Shown here one piece after another: positions 1 through 9,714 of a DNA stretch of 64,000 nucleotides. The stretch's first letter is position 1. Every line of letters starts with the position of its first letter. The notes below the pieces were generated by a model, which did no database searches, had not been told where the DNA came from, and worked only from the letters and a program-made list of their open reading frames with translations. Source of the stretch: Gnetum montanum (taxonomy: Eukaryota; Streptophyta; Gnetopsida; Gnetales; Gnetaceae); NCBI GenBank assembly GCA_015680685.1, contig MNCI01003674.1, forward strand, positions 62,001 to 126,000, read 5' to 3'. The position numbers were made by a program, and so were the translations under genes.

Positions 1-2
1 TT

Positions 3-1044
3 CATGAAGGTGTTTGTGGTGGCCATATAGGACCTAGAGCCATGGCCACTAAGATTAGATGATTAGGTTATTACTGGTCTTATATGAAAAATGACTACTT
101 GTAGAAGGTCAAAACTTGTGAAACATGCCAAAAGCATAGCAACCTCATACATGTACCATCAACTCAGTTACATACTACTCAGATCACTTGGTTGTTCCAA
201 CAATGGGGGTTAGATATCATTGGAACTATAATTCCTAAGTTCTCTTTAGGGCATAGCTTCATCATCACTGCAACCGAATACTTTACTAAGTGGATTGAGG
301 CTATTCCCTTAAGGAAAATGAAATATGGACAAGTTTGTAGATTCATCTTGGACAACATAATGGCTTATTTTAGTACACCTATGACCATAGTCATAGACAA
401 TGAACCACAATTTAGTAGCCAAGAAATGGAAAATTTCTATCATATCTAGACACTAAATAGTCTTTCTCATCACCTTATTACCCTTAGGTCAATAGACAAG
501 CTGAAGTAAGCAACAAGGTCATCATCAACTTGCTCAAGAAGATGCTCAACAATAGCATTTGAAAATGGCATGAACAGCTTATCCATGCACTCTAGGCCTA
601 CAAAATAACATACTGTACTACAATAAGTGTGACCCCTTATAGCCTTGTTTATGATTCTAAAGCCATCTTACCTCTTGAATTGTAGGTACCATTGCTCTAA
701 GTAGCCTTATCTAACTTCATCAATGATGATTAAACCAAGGAGTTACGAATCATGGACCTAAACTTAGTAGAGGAGTAGTGGTTGCAAACACTTGCTCACA
801 TCAAGGACTACCAAGAGAGGTAGAAATGGTAGTACCATAACAACCTAGGCAAGTTAAGATCAAGGAATGAGACCTAGTTCTTAAGGCTATTCACAAACAT
901 GTGGACAAATTCTCAACCAATTGGGAAGGACCTTTCTTGGTCACTAAGGCCTATGCCAATAGGACCTACTGGATAGAAGATATGGATGGGAATGAGCTAG
1001 CCAACTTGATAAATCATTTCTATCTTAAATCATACTACATTTAG
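3..1044 (+). pseudogene. Ty3/gypsy integrase, 3' end of pol (decayed)
   Basis: The C-terminal part of a retrotransposon polyprotein runs in from before the window. In one frame I read an HHCC zinc-binding module (HEGVCGGH near base 3, CETCQKH near 118), then the integrase core with the first catalytic Asp in QQWGLDIIG (codon 213-215) and the second in VIDNEPQF (about 394-414). The C-terminal tail near 900-1044 reads WIEDMDGNEL and LKSYYI before a TAG, a tail usual for Athila/Tat-type pol, with no chromodomain. Several in-frame stops and probable frameshifts between 450 and 900 make it non-functional. The role would have been inserting cDNA into chromosomes. Athila versus Tat cannot be decided because RT and RNase H lie outside the window. 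Confidence 0.85.
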
Positions 1045-2112
1045 CCTATAGTAGCCACAATATTGATGGCCATTAACAAGTGTGCCTAATCTCTATAGGC
1101 CACTAAGACCTTAAACTAGCACCATAGCCTACTGAGGACTTAAACCAGTAATGTAGCCTGCCAAGACCTTCAATTGGTAACATGTGACCATAGGTAGCCA
1201 TATATTCTGAACCATCCTTTATGGACTAATGTATCCTATTATAATAACATGATTTGTCTCTATGGTTTTCTAGTTCTCATGAAGTTGTATTTGTAAGATG
1301 AAGCCTAGAGCCATCACAAGGGCATAACTCATCACAGTAGCAAGTCACCACATGACCTCAATGTGCAAGATTTAGTGAAATTGTTCAAGAGTGCTTGTTC
1401 CAAATTTTTTCCTTTAATTCCAACCCCATAGCCTAAATATAACATTCCCACACCTTGAGTAGCAATGTTGACCTATGATCTACCCCCAAGTCCACTTAAA
1501 TGTAATGCATCTCATTTAGTGGGAAAATGCTAAGTCCATCAAGTGTAACATACCTCATTCAATGGGAAAAATCCAAGTCCACATGAATGTAATTCATCTC
1601 ATTTAGTGGAAAAATGCTAAGTCGATTGAGCATAACACACCTTATTCAATGGAAAAAATCCAAGTCCACATGAATGTAACACATATCATTTAGTGGAAAA
1701 ATGCTATGTCCATTGAGTGTAACACACCTTGTTCGATGGGAACAGCCGAAGTCCTTTGAGTGTAACATAGTTCACTCAATGGGAAGACCACATCAAAATC
1801 ATCTTTGGCTAAGGGCATATTGCCTTGGAAAGAAGTGTTGGTTCTTAAAACACATTTGTCAAGCAAACCACACTTCTAAACACAAAGTGCATAGCTTGAA
1901 TAGTTTGACCAATATTTTTTAGCCCTTGCAACCATTTCTTCATGACCTAATTACTATTTCATCATCATAGCCTCACCCCATCATCATGAGCATCCTTGAG
2001 CATAGTTCAATACTACTAAATCAAGTGCAAAAAACAAATGACGTTGGTGATGGACTTGCAGTGGTGTTTTGTATTCTTTTTTGATGTCTCTCAAGTTAAT
2101 CCTCTAGACATC
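1045..2112 (+). other. 3' untranslated region of the leftmost gypsy element
   Basis: About 1.1 kb of non-coding sequence between the end of pol and a purine-rich tract. No gene is visible. It holds a short tandem array (1488-1790), described separately. A long non-coding stretch here is normal for Athila/Tat retrotransposons. Confidence 0.55.
1488..1790 (+). repeat. Minisatellite, about 42-44 bp unit, about 7 copies
   Basis: Seven imperfect units begin AAGTCC or a variant and contain (T)GTAA..C followed by CTCAT/TCATTTAGTGG or TCATTCAATGGG. Two unit types alternate, so the higher-order period is about 87 bp. It lies in the 3' UTR downstream of pol. Tat-lineage elements are known to carry variable tandem repeats at this position, which can seed satellite DNA. 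Confidence 0.8.
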
Positions 2113-2125
2113 AACAAAGAGGGGC
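2113..2125 (+). other. Candidate polypurine tract
   Basis: A purine-rich run (core AAAGAGGGG) is followed directly by TAATGAAACACC. If the A at 2127 is a mutated G, this becomes the TGATGAA start seen in LTRs elsewhere in the window. It would prime plus-strand DNA synthesis. The partner LTR is outside the window, so the junction is unproven. Confidence 0.4.
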
Positions 2126-2720
2126 TAATGAAACACCATCAAAATTCATGTTGCAAATCCCATTTTCTAGCTTGAGTTAAAGTTTCATTGTAAATGTAAG
2201 ATATGTAGTACATAAGGTAGAATCTTGCATATTTCAACTATTTGGGCTGAAAATGCTTCAAATGTTGTTGTTGCCTCATTTCACAACTAGAAATAGGTAC
2301 CACATGTCCAATATTTGGGCTTGGGAAGGTCAAAAATACCTTTGAAATGGCTAAAAATGGCCTTTTCATGAGTTTTTATAAGGGTATAGCCCCAACTATG
2401 CTAGAGCCATTTTTAGTAGGCATAATAGCTATAGTAGCTAGCATAGTCATCACTAGGACCAGGTAAAGATGCAATGTTGGCATTGTTGGGATGGCCATTT
2501 CTCCAACAATAGCTAGCACATGCATGCCAGGTCAAAAATGGCCAAACAATAGTCTTCACCAAGCATGACACTTTCTGATAGGTTCCACCACTTCTACTAT
2601 TTTCATTCATCTTTCTATTTTTCAATACTTTTCCATTTTCCATTTTCAAAGCCTTTAGCATTGTCACAAAGCCTATGGGTTTTGTAGGTGTAGTCCATTC
2701 TGGACTTACCAAAAATACCA

Positions 2721-3020
2721 ACTATGTTGGTAGTAGTTGGATAACTACACAAGTAATAGTTAGCTGACTATGTTAATTAGTAATTAATTGACTATGCTAG
2801 CAGTAGTTGGTTGACTACATTGAGAAGCAGTTTACTAACTACACTGGTAATATTTGGTTGACTACACTAAGTAGTAGTTGACCAACTACACTAGCAGTAG
2901 TTGGTTGACTACACTAAGCAATGGCTAACTAACTACATTGGTAGTAGTTGGTTGACTATGCTGAGCAGTACTTGAATGACTATGTTGGCAATAGTTGGTT
3001 AACTACATTGGCAATAGTAG
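2721..3020 (+). repeat. Minisatellite, 23-24 bp unit, about 12-13 copies, in U3
   Basis: Units resemble ACTACACTAGCAGTAGTTGG plus TTG/CCA, alternating between a GTTGGTTG ending and a TAACTA/GACCA ending. The array stops about 80 bp before the TATA box, so it sits where LTR enhancers usually lie. Confidence 0.8.
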
Positions 3021-3100
3021 TCATTACAATCTATAATTAATGTTAATTTATCAATAATCAATGGCAATCAACGGTAGGCCTAAAAATGGCAATCCTAACC

Positions 3101-3108
3101 TATAAAAA
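3101..3108 (+). promoter_or_regulatory. TATA box of the probable LTR
   Basis: TATAAAAA lies downstream of the U3 minisatellite, a good match to a plant TATA box. It is the only strong one in this LTR candidate. Confidence 0.45.
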
Positions 3109-3348
3109 CCCAACATTAACACCATTTCCAAGTTTCAAAATTTTAAATTGATAGCACATACACTAGTTCAAACCTTTGGCATTCTTTGGCATTCACACCT
3201 ACTCAAGATTTTGACACTCTAAGCACTTTGTCACTTGGCATTTCAAAACCATTTCACAAAAAACACCACTTTTCCCATTTACCAGTAACCACATCCATTT
3301 CCAATTAAACCCATTTGTAATCCATCCACATTTCTAGTAGTAGAAACT

Positions 3349-3538
3349 GGTACTACACTTGGCGTAAACACCCCCACATAGTTGTCATTATTTTTGGAAG
3401 TATAGATCCTATCCCACTTCCATCTTCATGGATAGCCATCAAAGCCCATTGCATCCGTTACATCCTCACCTGGTAGTGTCATTTGATGCTAGAAACTAGG
3501 ACTACATTGGGCACAAAAATTCCCATGCAGTTTTCATT
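3349..3538 (+). repeat. Pair of about 49-bp direct repeats
   Basis: A segment beginning AGAAACTGGTACTACACTTG (3349-3398) recurs as AGAAACTAGGACTACATTGG (about 3490-3538) with many transitions; both end in (G)TTTTCATTA or GTTGTCATTA. It is an internal duplication in the presumed R/U5 part of the LTR. Confidence 0.6.
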
Positions 3539-3935
3539 ACACCAAATATGCAATGCTAATCCCATTTCATGCATCTAATTTGGTGGAAATTGATGAAAAG
3601 TTATAGTAAACCAAAGTTGGAAAGAAACTGAATTGTGGAGGTAGCCTTTTCCAATGGACTTCAAGCTTCGGTGAGCAACTTCCTATGCCTTTGGCACAAA
3701 CCTATATACTATGAACTCAAGATATTTTATATTCTTTCATAATTTTATTGGTTTACATTATGCAAATTTTGGTTTCTATTTCTATTTCAACATTTATATT
3801 TGTAACTGTAATTTCATTTTTCATTACCATTCTTAGTATTTTCTGTTTACATTTCCAGTAGGCTATTTCTTTCTACATCTCCAGTCACATTTATGATTCC
3901 AAAACCATTTTTTTTTTTACATTCTACAAGTCCCT

Positions 3936-4347
3936 AGGTGATCAAAAATATCATCTAGGGTACCCTGAGTCCAATTTTCCATAGGCCCTTGGGACTCAAG
4001 GTTAAAACTATTCTAGCACTCAAATCTTTCAGTTTCCAATTCCAAAAACCAAGATTTCTAGCACCAACAGTAGTTATGAGTTTTGATCCTTCAACTTTAA
4101 TAAAGATCATCCCTTCCTCTTTTTCATTAGTTCTCCATGCTTTTATTCCTTGCAAATTACACTTATTAGGCTCTTCTTAACAAGATCAAGTAGCCATGTA
4201 ATTTTGCTCTATAGGCAATTGATAATAACTTTGTTCGTACCCACACATTTTAAATCAAAAGTATATGGTATCTCTAATTTGGATAAGGTATTCAAACATG
4301 GTGTTTTTTCTTCATTTAGATTTTATCAAATGTGTGCAAGATTCTAT
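3936..4347. other. Unassigned sequence
   Basis: About 410 bp between the presumed LTR and the left edge of element D. I see no domain, repeat or RNA gene. Short open frames on both strands have no recognisable content. Confidence 0.5.
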
Positions 4348-4709
4348 TGTTACATTTCTACCATATTTATGGAGTACATGTTCTAAAGTAAAATCCAAGA
4401 AATGAAATTCCTTAGCTTTTCAAAGATGACTAGAAAATGAGAGTTAAATTATTAAAGGAGACAATTTCATGAGCAACTTAATGGATAAAGGTGTTCTTTA
4501 TGTAAATGTGCTCATTTTGAGTTCATAAACTTAGTAAAGTGTTCTCAGCATATGTTATGAAGAAATTGTGGTATTTCTATACACATTAGAGGAGATGAAA
4601 TATGGAAATTAATTTGAAAATTTTAAAAGGAATTATTTGCAATTGTATTTCCATTAGTTCCTACATTTTGTAAGTCCATCAGTTTATTAGTTAAGTGTAG
4701 TAATAAATT
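4348..4709 (+). repeat. Element D 5' LTR, first segment
   Basis: It starts TGTTACATTTC and matches the right LTR from 28584 onward (for example the shared stretch around AATGTGCTCATTTTGAGTTC). The last five bases, AAATT (4705-4709), are the target duplicated by element 1 and recur at 11556-11560. Confidence 0.85.
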
Positions 4710-4733
4710 TGATGAGTCATGAATTTGCTGGCT

Positions 4734-4945
4734 GTGATATTGCTACCATGATATCATAGTTGTGATATCGCAGTGATCACGATCATGATATCATAGCCGT
4801 GATATCATAGTCGTGATATCACAACTGTGATATCCCATGGGTTGCAATATCGCGTATGCGATATCCCAGCCGTGATATCATATCAGCTACGATATCGTGT
4901 ACGCGATATTACATCAGCCACGATATCACGTACGTGATATCGTGG
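4734..4945 (+). promoter_or_regulatory. GATATC palindrome array in U3 (14 sites)
   Basis: Fourteen sites with core GATATC (or GATATT/AATATC) occur in about 210 bp at a spacing of roughly 12-20 bp. Most are flanked symmetrically, as in CGTGATATCACG or GCGATATCGC. The array ends 15 bp before the TATA box. Each site is self-complementary, as expected for dimeric factor binding. Variation among sites is mostly CG to TG/CA. Confidence 0.85.
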
Positions 4946-4959
4946 CCTGCATCAATTCC

Positions 4960-4968
4960 TATAAATAA
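4960..4968 (+). promoter_or_regulatory. TATA box, element 1 5' LTR
   Basis: TATAAATAA followed by GAGG. The string TATAAATAAGAGG is conserved in most LTRs of this superfamily here (10825, 41143, 47586, and minus strand near 27730). Confidence 0.8.
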
Positions 4969-5691
4969 GAGGTAGCTTTCCAAATTTCAGGCACTTATAT
5001 TTAGACCCTTAGCTAGACTCTTGCAGTTTTACCCCTCCAGAGATAGAATTATTTTCTAGTGTATGCCCGCAGTGTGATGAATGTAATTGTACGACATCCT
5101 TATTCGAGTATGACGTACTTGGACATGCACATGACCGAAAATAAAGATCGAGATTACTTCATCATTGCAGCATTCACTTAGATTAATTATTTATTTAATT
5201 TTTATTTAATGCTTTCCTAGTTAAACTCTTCTCACCCTTAAACTCATGTTAAACGCAGAATGAGTATGACTTGATCACAAGCATTTAAGTGTGACTACTT
5301 GGTATCCTAGTCGCGTACCTAGGATCTGTGCTTGGTAATCCCAGTGGTAGTCATGCACAAAGTCCAAGATGTGTATGGATAATCAAGGAACAGATGCTCA
5401 TCGCACTTAGGCTATTTAGATTCTCTCTCACCCTTTCTCTCTTAGCTTAGTTAATCTTATTTACCATCAAACCTAGGAGTAGCATTAGGTTAGAACCACA
5501 TCATACACCTCACTCTGGACTAAACCATACGTGACAAAGCTAATACTAGCCCAGGTGGGAAGACAGTGAACTGCGACCTAAGGCTAACTGTCTAGATTCC
5601 ACAACTAGTCTGTCTGCGGAGTTCAACCGGATTGCACATGTAACGCTCGTATTTGTATTGTTGAGTGTAGGGGTACCTTGCCACTCATCAT

Positions 5692-5709
5692 TGGCGTTGT
5701 TGCTGGGGA
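5692..5709 (+). other. Primer binding site, tRNA-Asp
   Basis: TGGCGTTGTTGCTGGGGA starts 1 bp after the LTR. It matches the complement of the plant tRNA-Asp 3' end (TGGCGCCGTTGCCGGGGA, from general knowledge) with three C-to-T changes. It would prime minus-strand DNA synthesis. Asp primer sites are known in Athila elements. Confidence 0.85.
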
Positions 5710-5831
5710 TGGTGCTAGTTATCTAAATTAGTTATATCATACAAGATCGCTGTATAGAAATTAACGATACATCTTTTAGCAAGAAATAATTGTAAATAGT
5801 CACACATAAATTCACACACAACTTTACAACA

Positions 5832-7763
5832 ATGCCTCTCCTACAAGATTACGATAATGCCACACCTAGTGAGGAAATTCATTGGAGAACCGATGAATTA
5901 TATGATAATGAAGATTGTAGTACGCAATCTGAGGTGGGGGTTTCTTATAAACATCAACAAAAGAAACGTCATTCCAATGCATGAAAGCATAACCTACCTG
6001 ATGATGATGAACCCCTATTGGCCACTACAAGCTTAACGCAAATACAAGAGGCTGTTCGAATCTCACGTAGGCATCGTAGAGAGAGCCATCTACCTAGGAT
6101 CGATTTAAAAAACTTCCCTAATTTTTCAGGAGGCTATGAATTAGATCCACATCAACATTTACAAGCCTTCTACGATGCCTACGCATGGAACAACATTGAT
6201 AACGGTTGGCAAAAACTTAAGCTCTTTCCTATGACACTCGTTGGCCAAGAAAAAGTATGGTATAGATCATTAAAACCAAGTTCAATACGATGTTTGTCAA
6301 CAATGGTAGAAGTCTTTAATGAAAAATATCAAACCTACACAAGAGTGTCAACCTTGAGGAAACAAATCCAAGAGTGGAAACAAGCACAACATGAACCCTT
6401 GGACATGGCCTTAGAAAGATATTATGCACTATTAAACAACTGTCTAGGCCATGGGTTTTCTGAGGAAAGGCTAATGTACCATATCATTGATGGGCTTCAT
6501 GATGAAATAAGAGAGACCTGAGGAATGTATGCCCAAGGTCAACTATATGAACTATGAACCCATCAAGTTCAAGAGCTTATTAAGTGGTTAGCAAAAGAAG
6601 AAGGAGAATTGGCTAGATGGGAGAGTGTTGAAAAATACCAACGGGACCAAAATCTCAATTTAACAAAGGTCCATGATCATAAAAAGGAGAAATCAACCTA
6701 CCACAAGGAAAAAGAACCATCTTTGCCAATAAAACAATCATTAGAGGAAGTTGAGGCAAAGATCAATAAGATGTTGGAATGGACGTATCAAAAGTGTGGA
6801 GAATGTGTCAACATTATTGGAGATAAAGTTTTGACAACCCAAGAAGCAGGACAAAACATTAGACATTTGGAAAAAAATAATGAAGGGACTAAGAGCTCAA
6901 CTGCTGATCATACATATGAATGCAACATATGCCTGTACGATCATCCCAAGGGTCAATGCCCAATCTTGTTACATTTATATGAGCATTGGGGGAACACTGT
7001 ACATCCAAAATTTGTACAGAGATACTGTGTTCGATCATAGTGGAAACAATCCCAGTTGTGGGGGAAACCATCCCTACACTGGAGACACCCTTCATATTAT
7101 CCGAATCCAAACACTTATCAAGTTCAACATCCTGTTTCTCCAACTAGGCCACCATACTCTATTGCACCACATTACTATTCTCCACAATATTATCAGCCCA
7201 TGCCCTAAACACAACCACCACCTTGTGCACCTTACACTTCTCCTAATTTTCAACATTCTCATCCTTTCCCTCCTTCCACATCGCCACCAACTATTCCTAA
7301 GGCATCTACACCATAGCAACAATTCGTGAATACCACTTGTGCTACTACTACCAATAGCAGTGAAACGCCTCCTCAACATCAAAAGCGCCCCTTCTTTAAA
7401 CATGACCATAAGAAGGGACAACACAATTCCAAGGCCACTGCATCTTCCGACTCAGCACAAGTCCAACACTGTGGTGCACCCTTTTCTTCGAACCCAACAC
7501 CTCATGTTACTTCATCAGGGCCACCAACTAACACTCCAACAACCATACGGCCAAATGAACACAGTCATGAAAGGCAACATCCTGATCCTTGCATACCATC
7601 GAATGGTCCCAAATATCATAGTGGGTCAACTCATTATCTGGGAACACATTGTATAAATTTCCCCACTATTCTTATTATAATCAAGTGTGTGAAACTTGAT
7701 GGGGTAAGTATGATCGAGCCCCAATATTTCCAACATGCAAGGATCCCCATCATCATTTATTAA
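5832..7763 (+). pseudogene. gag: gag of element 1 (structural capsid/nucleocapsid protein)
   Basis: One frame runs from ATG 5832 to TAA 7761-7763 (about 643 codons). It is broken by a few in-frame stops near 5982, 6519, 6555, 7038, 7207 and 7314, most readable as mutated CGA, CAA or CAG. The retrotransposon-gag core (about codons 95-265) contains NFPNFSGGYELDPHQHLQAF and EPLDMALERYYALL. A CX2CX3HX4C zinc knuckle (CNICLYDHPKGQC, near 6922) follows, then a long Pro/Gln/His/Thr-rich C-terminus. It forms the particle and packages RNA. No protease frame follows; the C-terminus ends before a T-rich spacer. The same C-terminus is recognisable in element 2. Confidence 0.88.
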
Positions 7764-9162
7764 TCCTTGCCATCCTCAACCGTTTAGCTATGAGGGATAT
7801 CCCCAATTCTAATAGCAAGCATGATTAATAACCACTTTTTATTTTCTTTAATTTTACAACTTTTTGTTTTCCAGTTTTTTTTTTCAATTTCTTGATTTAT
7901 GTTTTTTATCTTTTTGTCTTTTTGTCCTTTTATGTTTTTTATAAGTAATCTTGTCTATGAATAAAACACTCATGTGGATCGTTGGTTGAGGTGTGTTCTA
8001 TGTTATTGAGTCTCGAGCAATCAATTATTTGGAATAGTGAGCCCATTACACCCACTCATCCACTCTACAAATAAGAGGTTCTGTTCGAGGGTACAGTGAT
8101 ATTCTTGACATTTTTAAAACTTAAAATTAATTTTGTGTTCATTGTACCTAGAATGAAGAAGGATGGACCAAGAGGAAATGATTAAGGTGTGACATTAAGG
8201 GGATTTGCATATTCTCTTTGATGACTTCTATGGATGTTATCATGCAATGTGGTCATACTAAGATCCTTGTAGATCTAATGAAAAATGGGAGTAAGAGTAA
8301 TCAATAGGGCACTCAAAAATCCAAAGCTATTCTAGGGGGTCCCACTGGAAAGACATGCACCCATGCCTGAAGGTTGGCGGATTCTCTGGATTCAGTATTC
8401 AAAAGAAAAAAAAAACAAAGTGCCACAAAAAAAATCACTCCTCCCTTGAACAGAACGCCAAGTGATCGTATGCCTTGTTGTTATGGTACTCTCATAGTTG
8501 CTCATCATGGGATGAAACAATGCGATGTCACTAATTAGAGGAATGGACTTGGTCCTGATCTTGGAACAACGGGTTAATGACACATTAATCATGCTTTACA
8601 TGCAGAATTCATTATGCCCTTGGTTAGTCACCTCATGTCCCAATCTCTACAATCCCTTCTATACTTCATCTCATCTCACTATTCATGTAATTGTAGCTCG
8701 TGTTGTCTATAACATAGAATTCTTACCTCATTCTGGTGATAATTACATGTGTGTGTTTTTTGGAATTAGTGTGGATTACATCTAACCCTTCTAGTGCCCA
8801 CAGACACTTTAAGTGTGGTTACACAAGGGCATTATAGGTTGAAACTTGCTTTTGGGAGGATCCACTTGTGTAATCTTTTGTAATCTTCACTTATGACATA
8901 GCTCACACACATCATTTTTGACCCTCAACATAATTTTTCATAACGTTCTTTCCCTATTATTATCCCTTCACTTATCACATAGCCTTTTTCTCCCATCCAA
9001 GGTTTTATTGATAGAACCCACAGATCATTATTCGTGCCTTCAAAACCATCTAATTACCCGAGAACCCCTTGAAAATAGTCCAATGTCCTCAGTTACACCG
9101 TTGATTTCAAAAAAAAAATCTTCAAAAATTTGGTATTTTATTGTGGTGCCCAATGTCACTAG
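7764..9162 (+). other. Non-coding spacer between gag and ORF2 of element 1
   Basis: It begins with a T-rich tract (about 7840-7950, including TTTTTGTTTTCCAG, a fair 3' splice-site match). Where the Athila relative at 48.7-55 kb has protease, RT and integrase, there is nothing coding. A conserved block (TTTGGGAGGATCCACTTG, 8850-8867) recurs in the spacers of three other elements. The region matches element 2 on the opposite strand (about 24.1-25.3 kb). Confidence 0.75.
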
Positions 9163-9257
9163 AGCTGTGATATCGCATACACAATATCACGGCCGACGTG
9201 ATATCGCATACGCGATGTATTGTACGCAATATCACATCCCTTCAAACCTATAAATAG
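9163..9257 (+). promoter_or_regulatory. Internal promoter-like module before ORF2 (element 1)
   Basis: Four or five GATATC/AATATC palindromes (9168-9236) lead into CTATAAATAGG (TATA at 9249-9257). This repeats the U3 plan but lies mid-element, 458 bp before the ORF2 start position. The same module precedes ORF2 in element 2. No LTR edge occurs on either side, so a nested LTR does not explain it. Confidence 0.7.
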
Positions 9258-9714
9258 GTGACCCCCTTGCAACACTTAGCATCATTTTTGCCATTTACAC
9301 TGGGGATTTTTTGAATTTTTTCTCTACGACTTGTGATTGAGCGGCCCTTGCTTTTCTAACTATATCTCGCTCGCTGGTACTCTGATTTTAATTCTATCTG
9401 AACCTGCTTGAAGTCAGAGTGTTTAGCTTAGTTGTGGGGGAGGGACACCTACCAGATAGAACCTAATTTTTTTTGGAATTTATCATCACCCGAAGGACAT
9501 CATCTAGGGTAATTAACTATAATACTTAGAATAATTGTGCCTAAAAATCATTTAACCGTTAGGTATACCGAGAAATTAAAATTGAAAAACCACCTAAGTA
9601 AAATGGTCCCATTATTACAATCTTTCAGGAAATATCACATGAAGATAAAATGAATTAATTAATTAAGGTAAGTAGGAAGGTATAACTTAACTTCAAAAAA
9701 AACCTTACTAACAC

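Larger units (their letters stand above)
2126..3935 (+). mobile_element. Probable 3' LTR of the leftmost gypsy element
   Basis: The sequence follows a polypurine-like tract and contains a repeat array (2721-3020) and a TATA box (TATAAAAA, 3101-3108), the order expected for U3 then R. No conserved terminal CA plus target duplication could be fixed, so the right edge (about 3.9 kb) is a guess from loss of recognisable structure. Confidence 0.4.
4710..5690 (+). repeat. Element 1 5' LTR
   Basis: 981 bp, TGATG...CATCA. U3 is dominated by a GATATC palindrome array (4734-4945), followed by a TATA box at 4960. AATAAAG at 5140 is placed like a poly(A) signal and recurs in the other LTRs of this superfamily. 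U5 ends with a small inverted repeat (TGAGTG/CACTCA) just before the primer site. It is 89 bp longer than its 3' partner, mostly from the longer array. Confidence 0.92.

Noticed and set aside
2413-2721. Open frame of 102 codons on the minus strand
   Set aside because: Lies in the presumed LTR; no recognisable motif and composition follows local repeats.
4343-4347. Target duplication TCTAT for element D
   Set aside because: The right flank has no exact match (TCTGT at 31455-31459 is 13 bp off the LTR edge); left undecided.
4734-4945. GATATC array as a CRISPR array or as PHR1 (GNATATNC) sites
   Set aside because: Spacers are too short and irregular for CRISPR and the context is plant LTR. The flanks (GTGATATCAC) do not fit GNATATNC, so I do not name a factor.
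5692-5709. tRNA gene fragment
   Set aside because: Only the 18-nt complement to the tRNA-Asp end is present, adjacent to an LTR end; it is a primer site.
8525-8785. Open frame of 86 codons in the element 1 spacer
   Set aside because: The matching region of element 2 does not keep this frame; the spacer looks non-coding.
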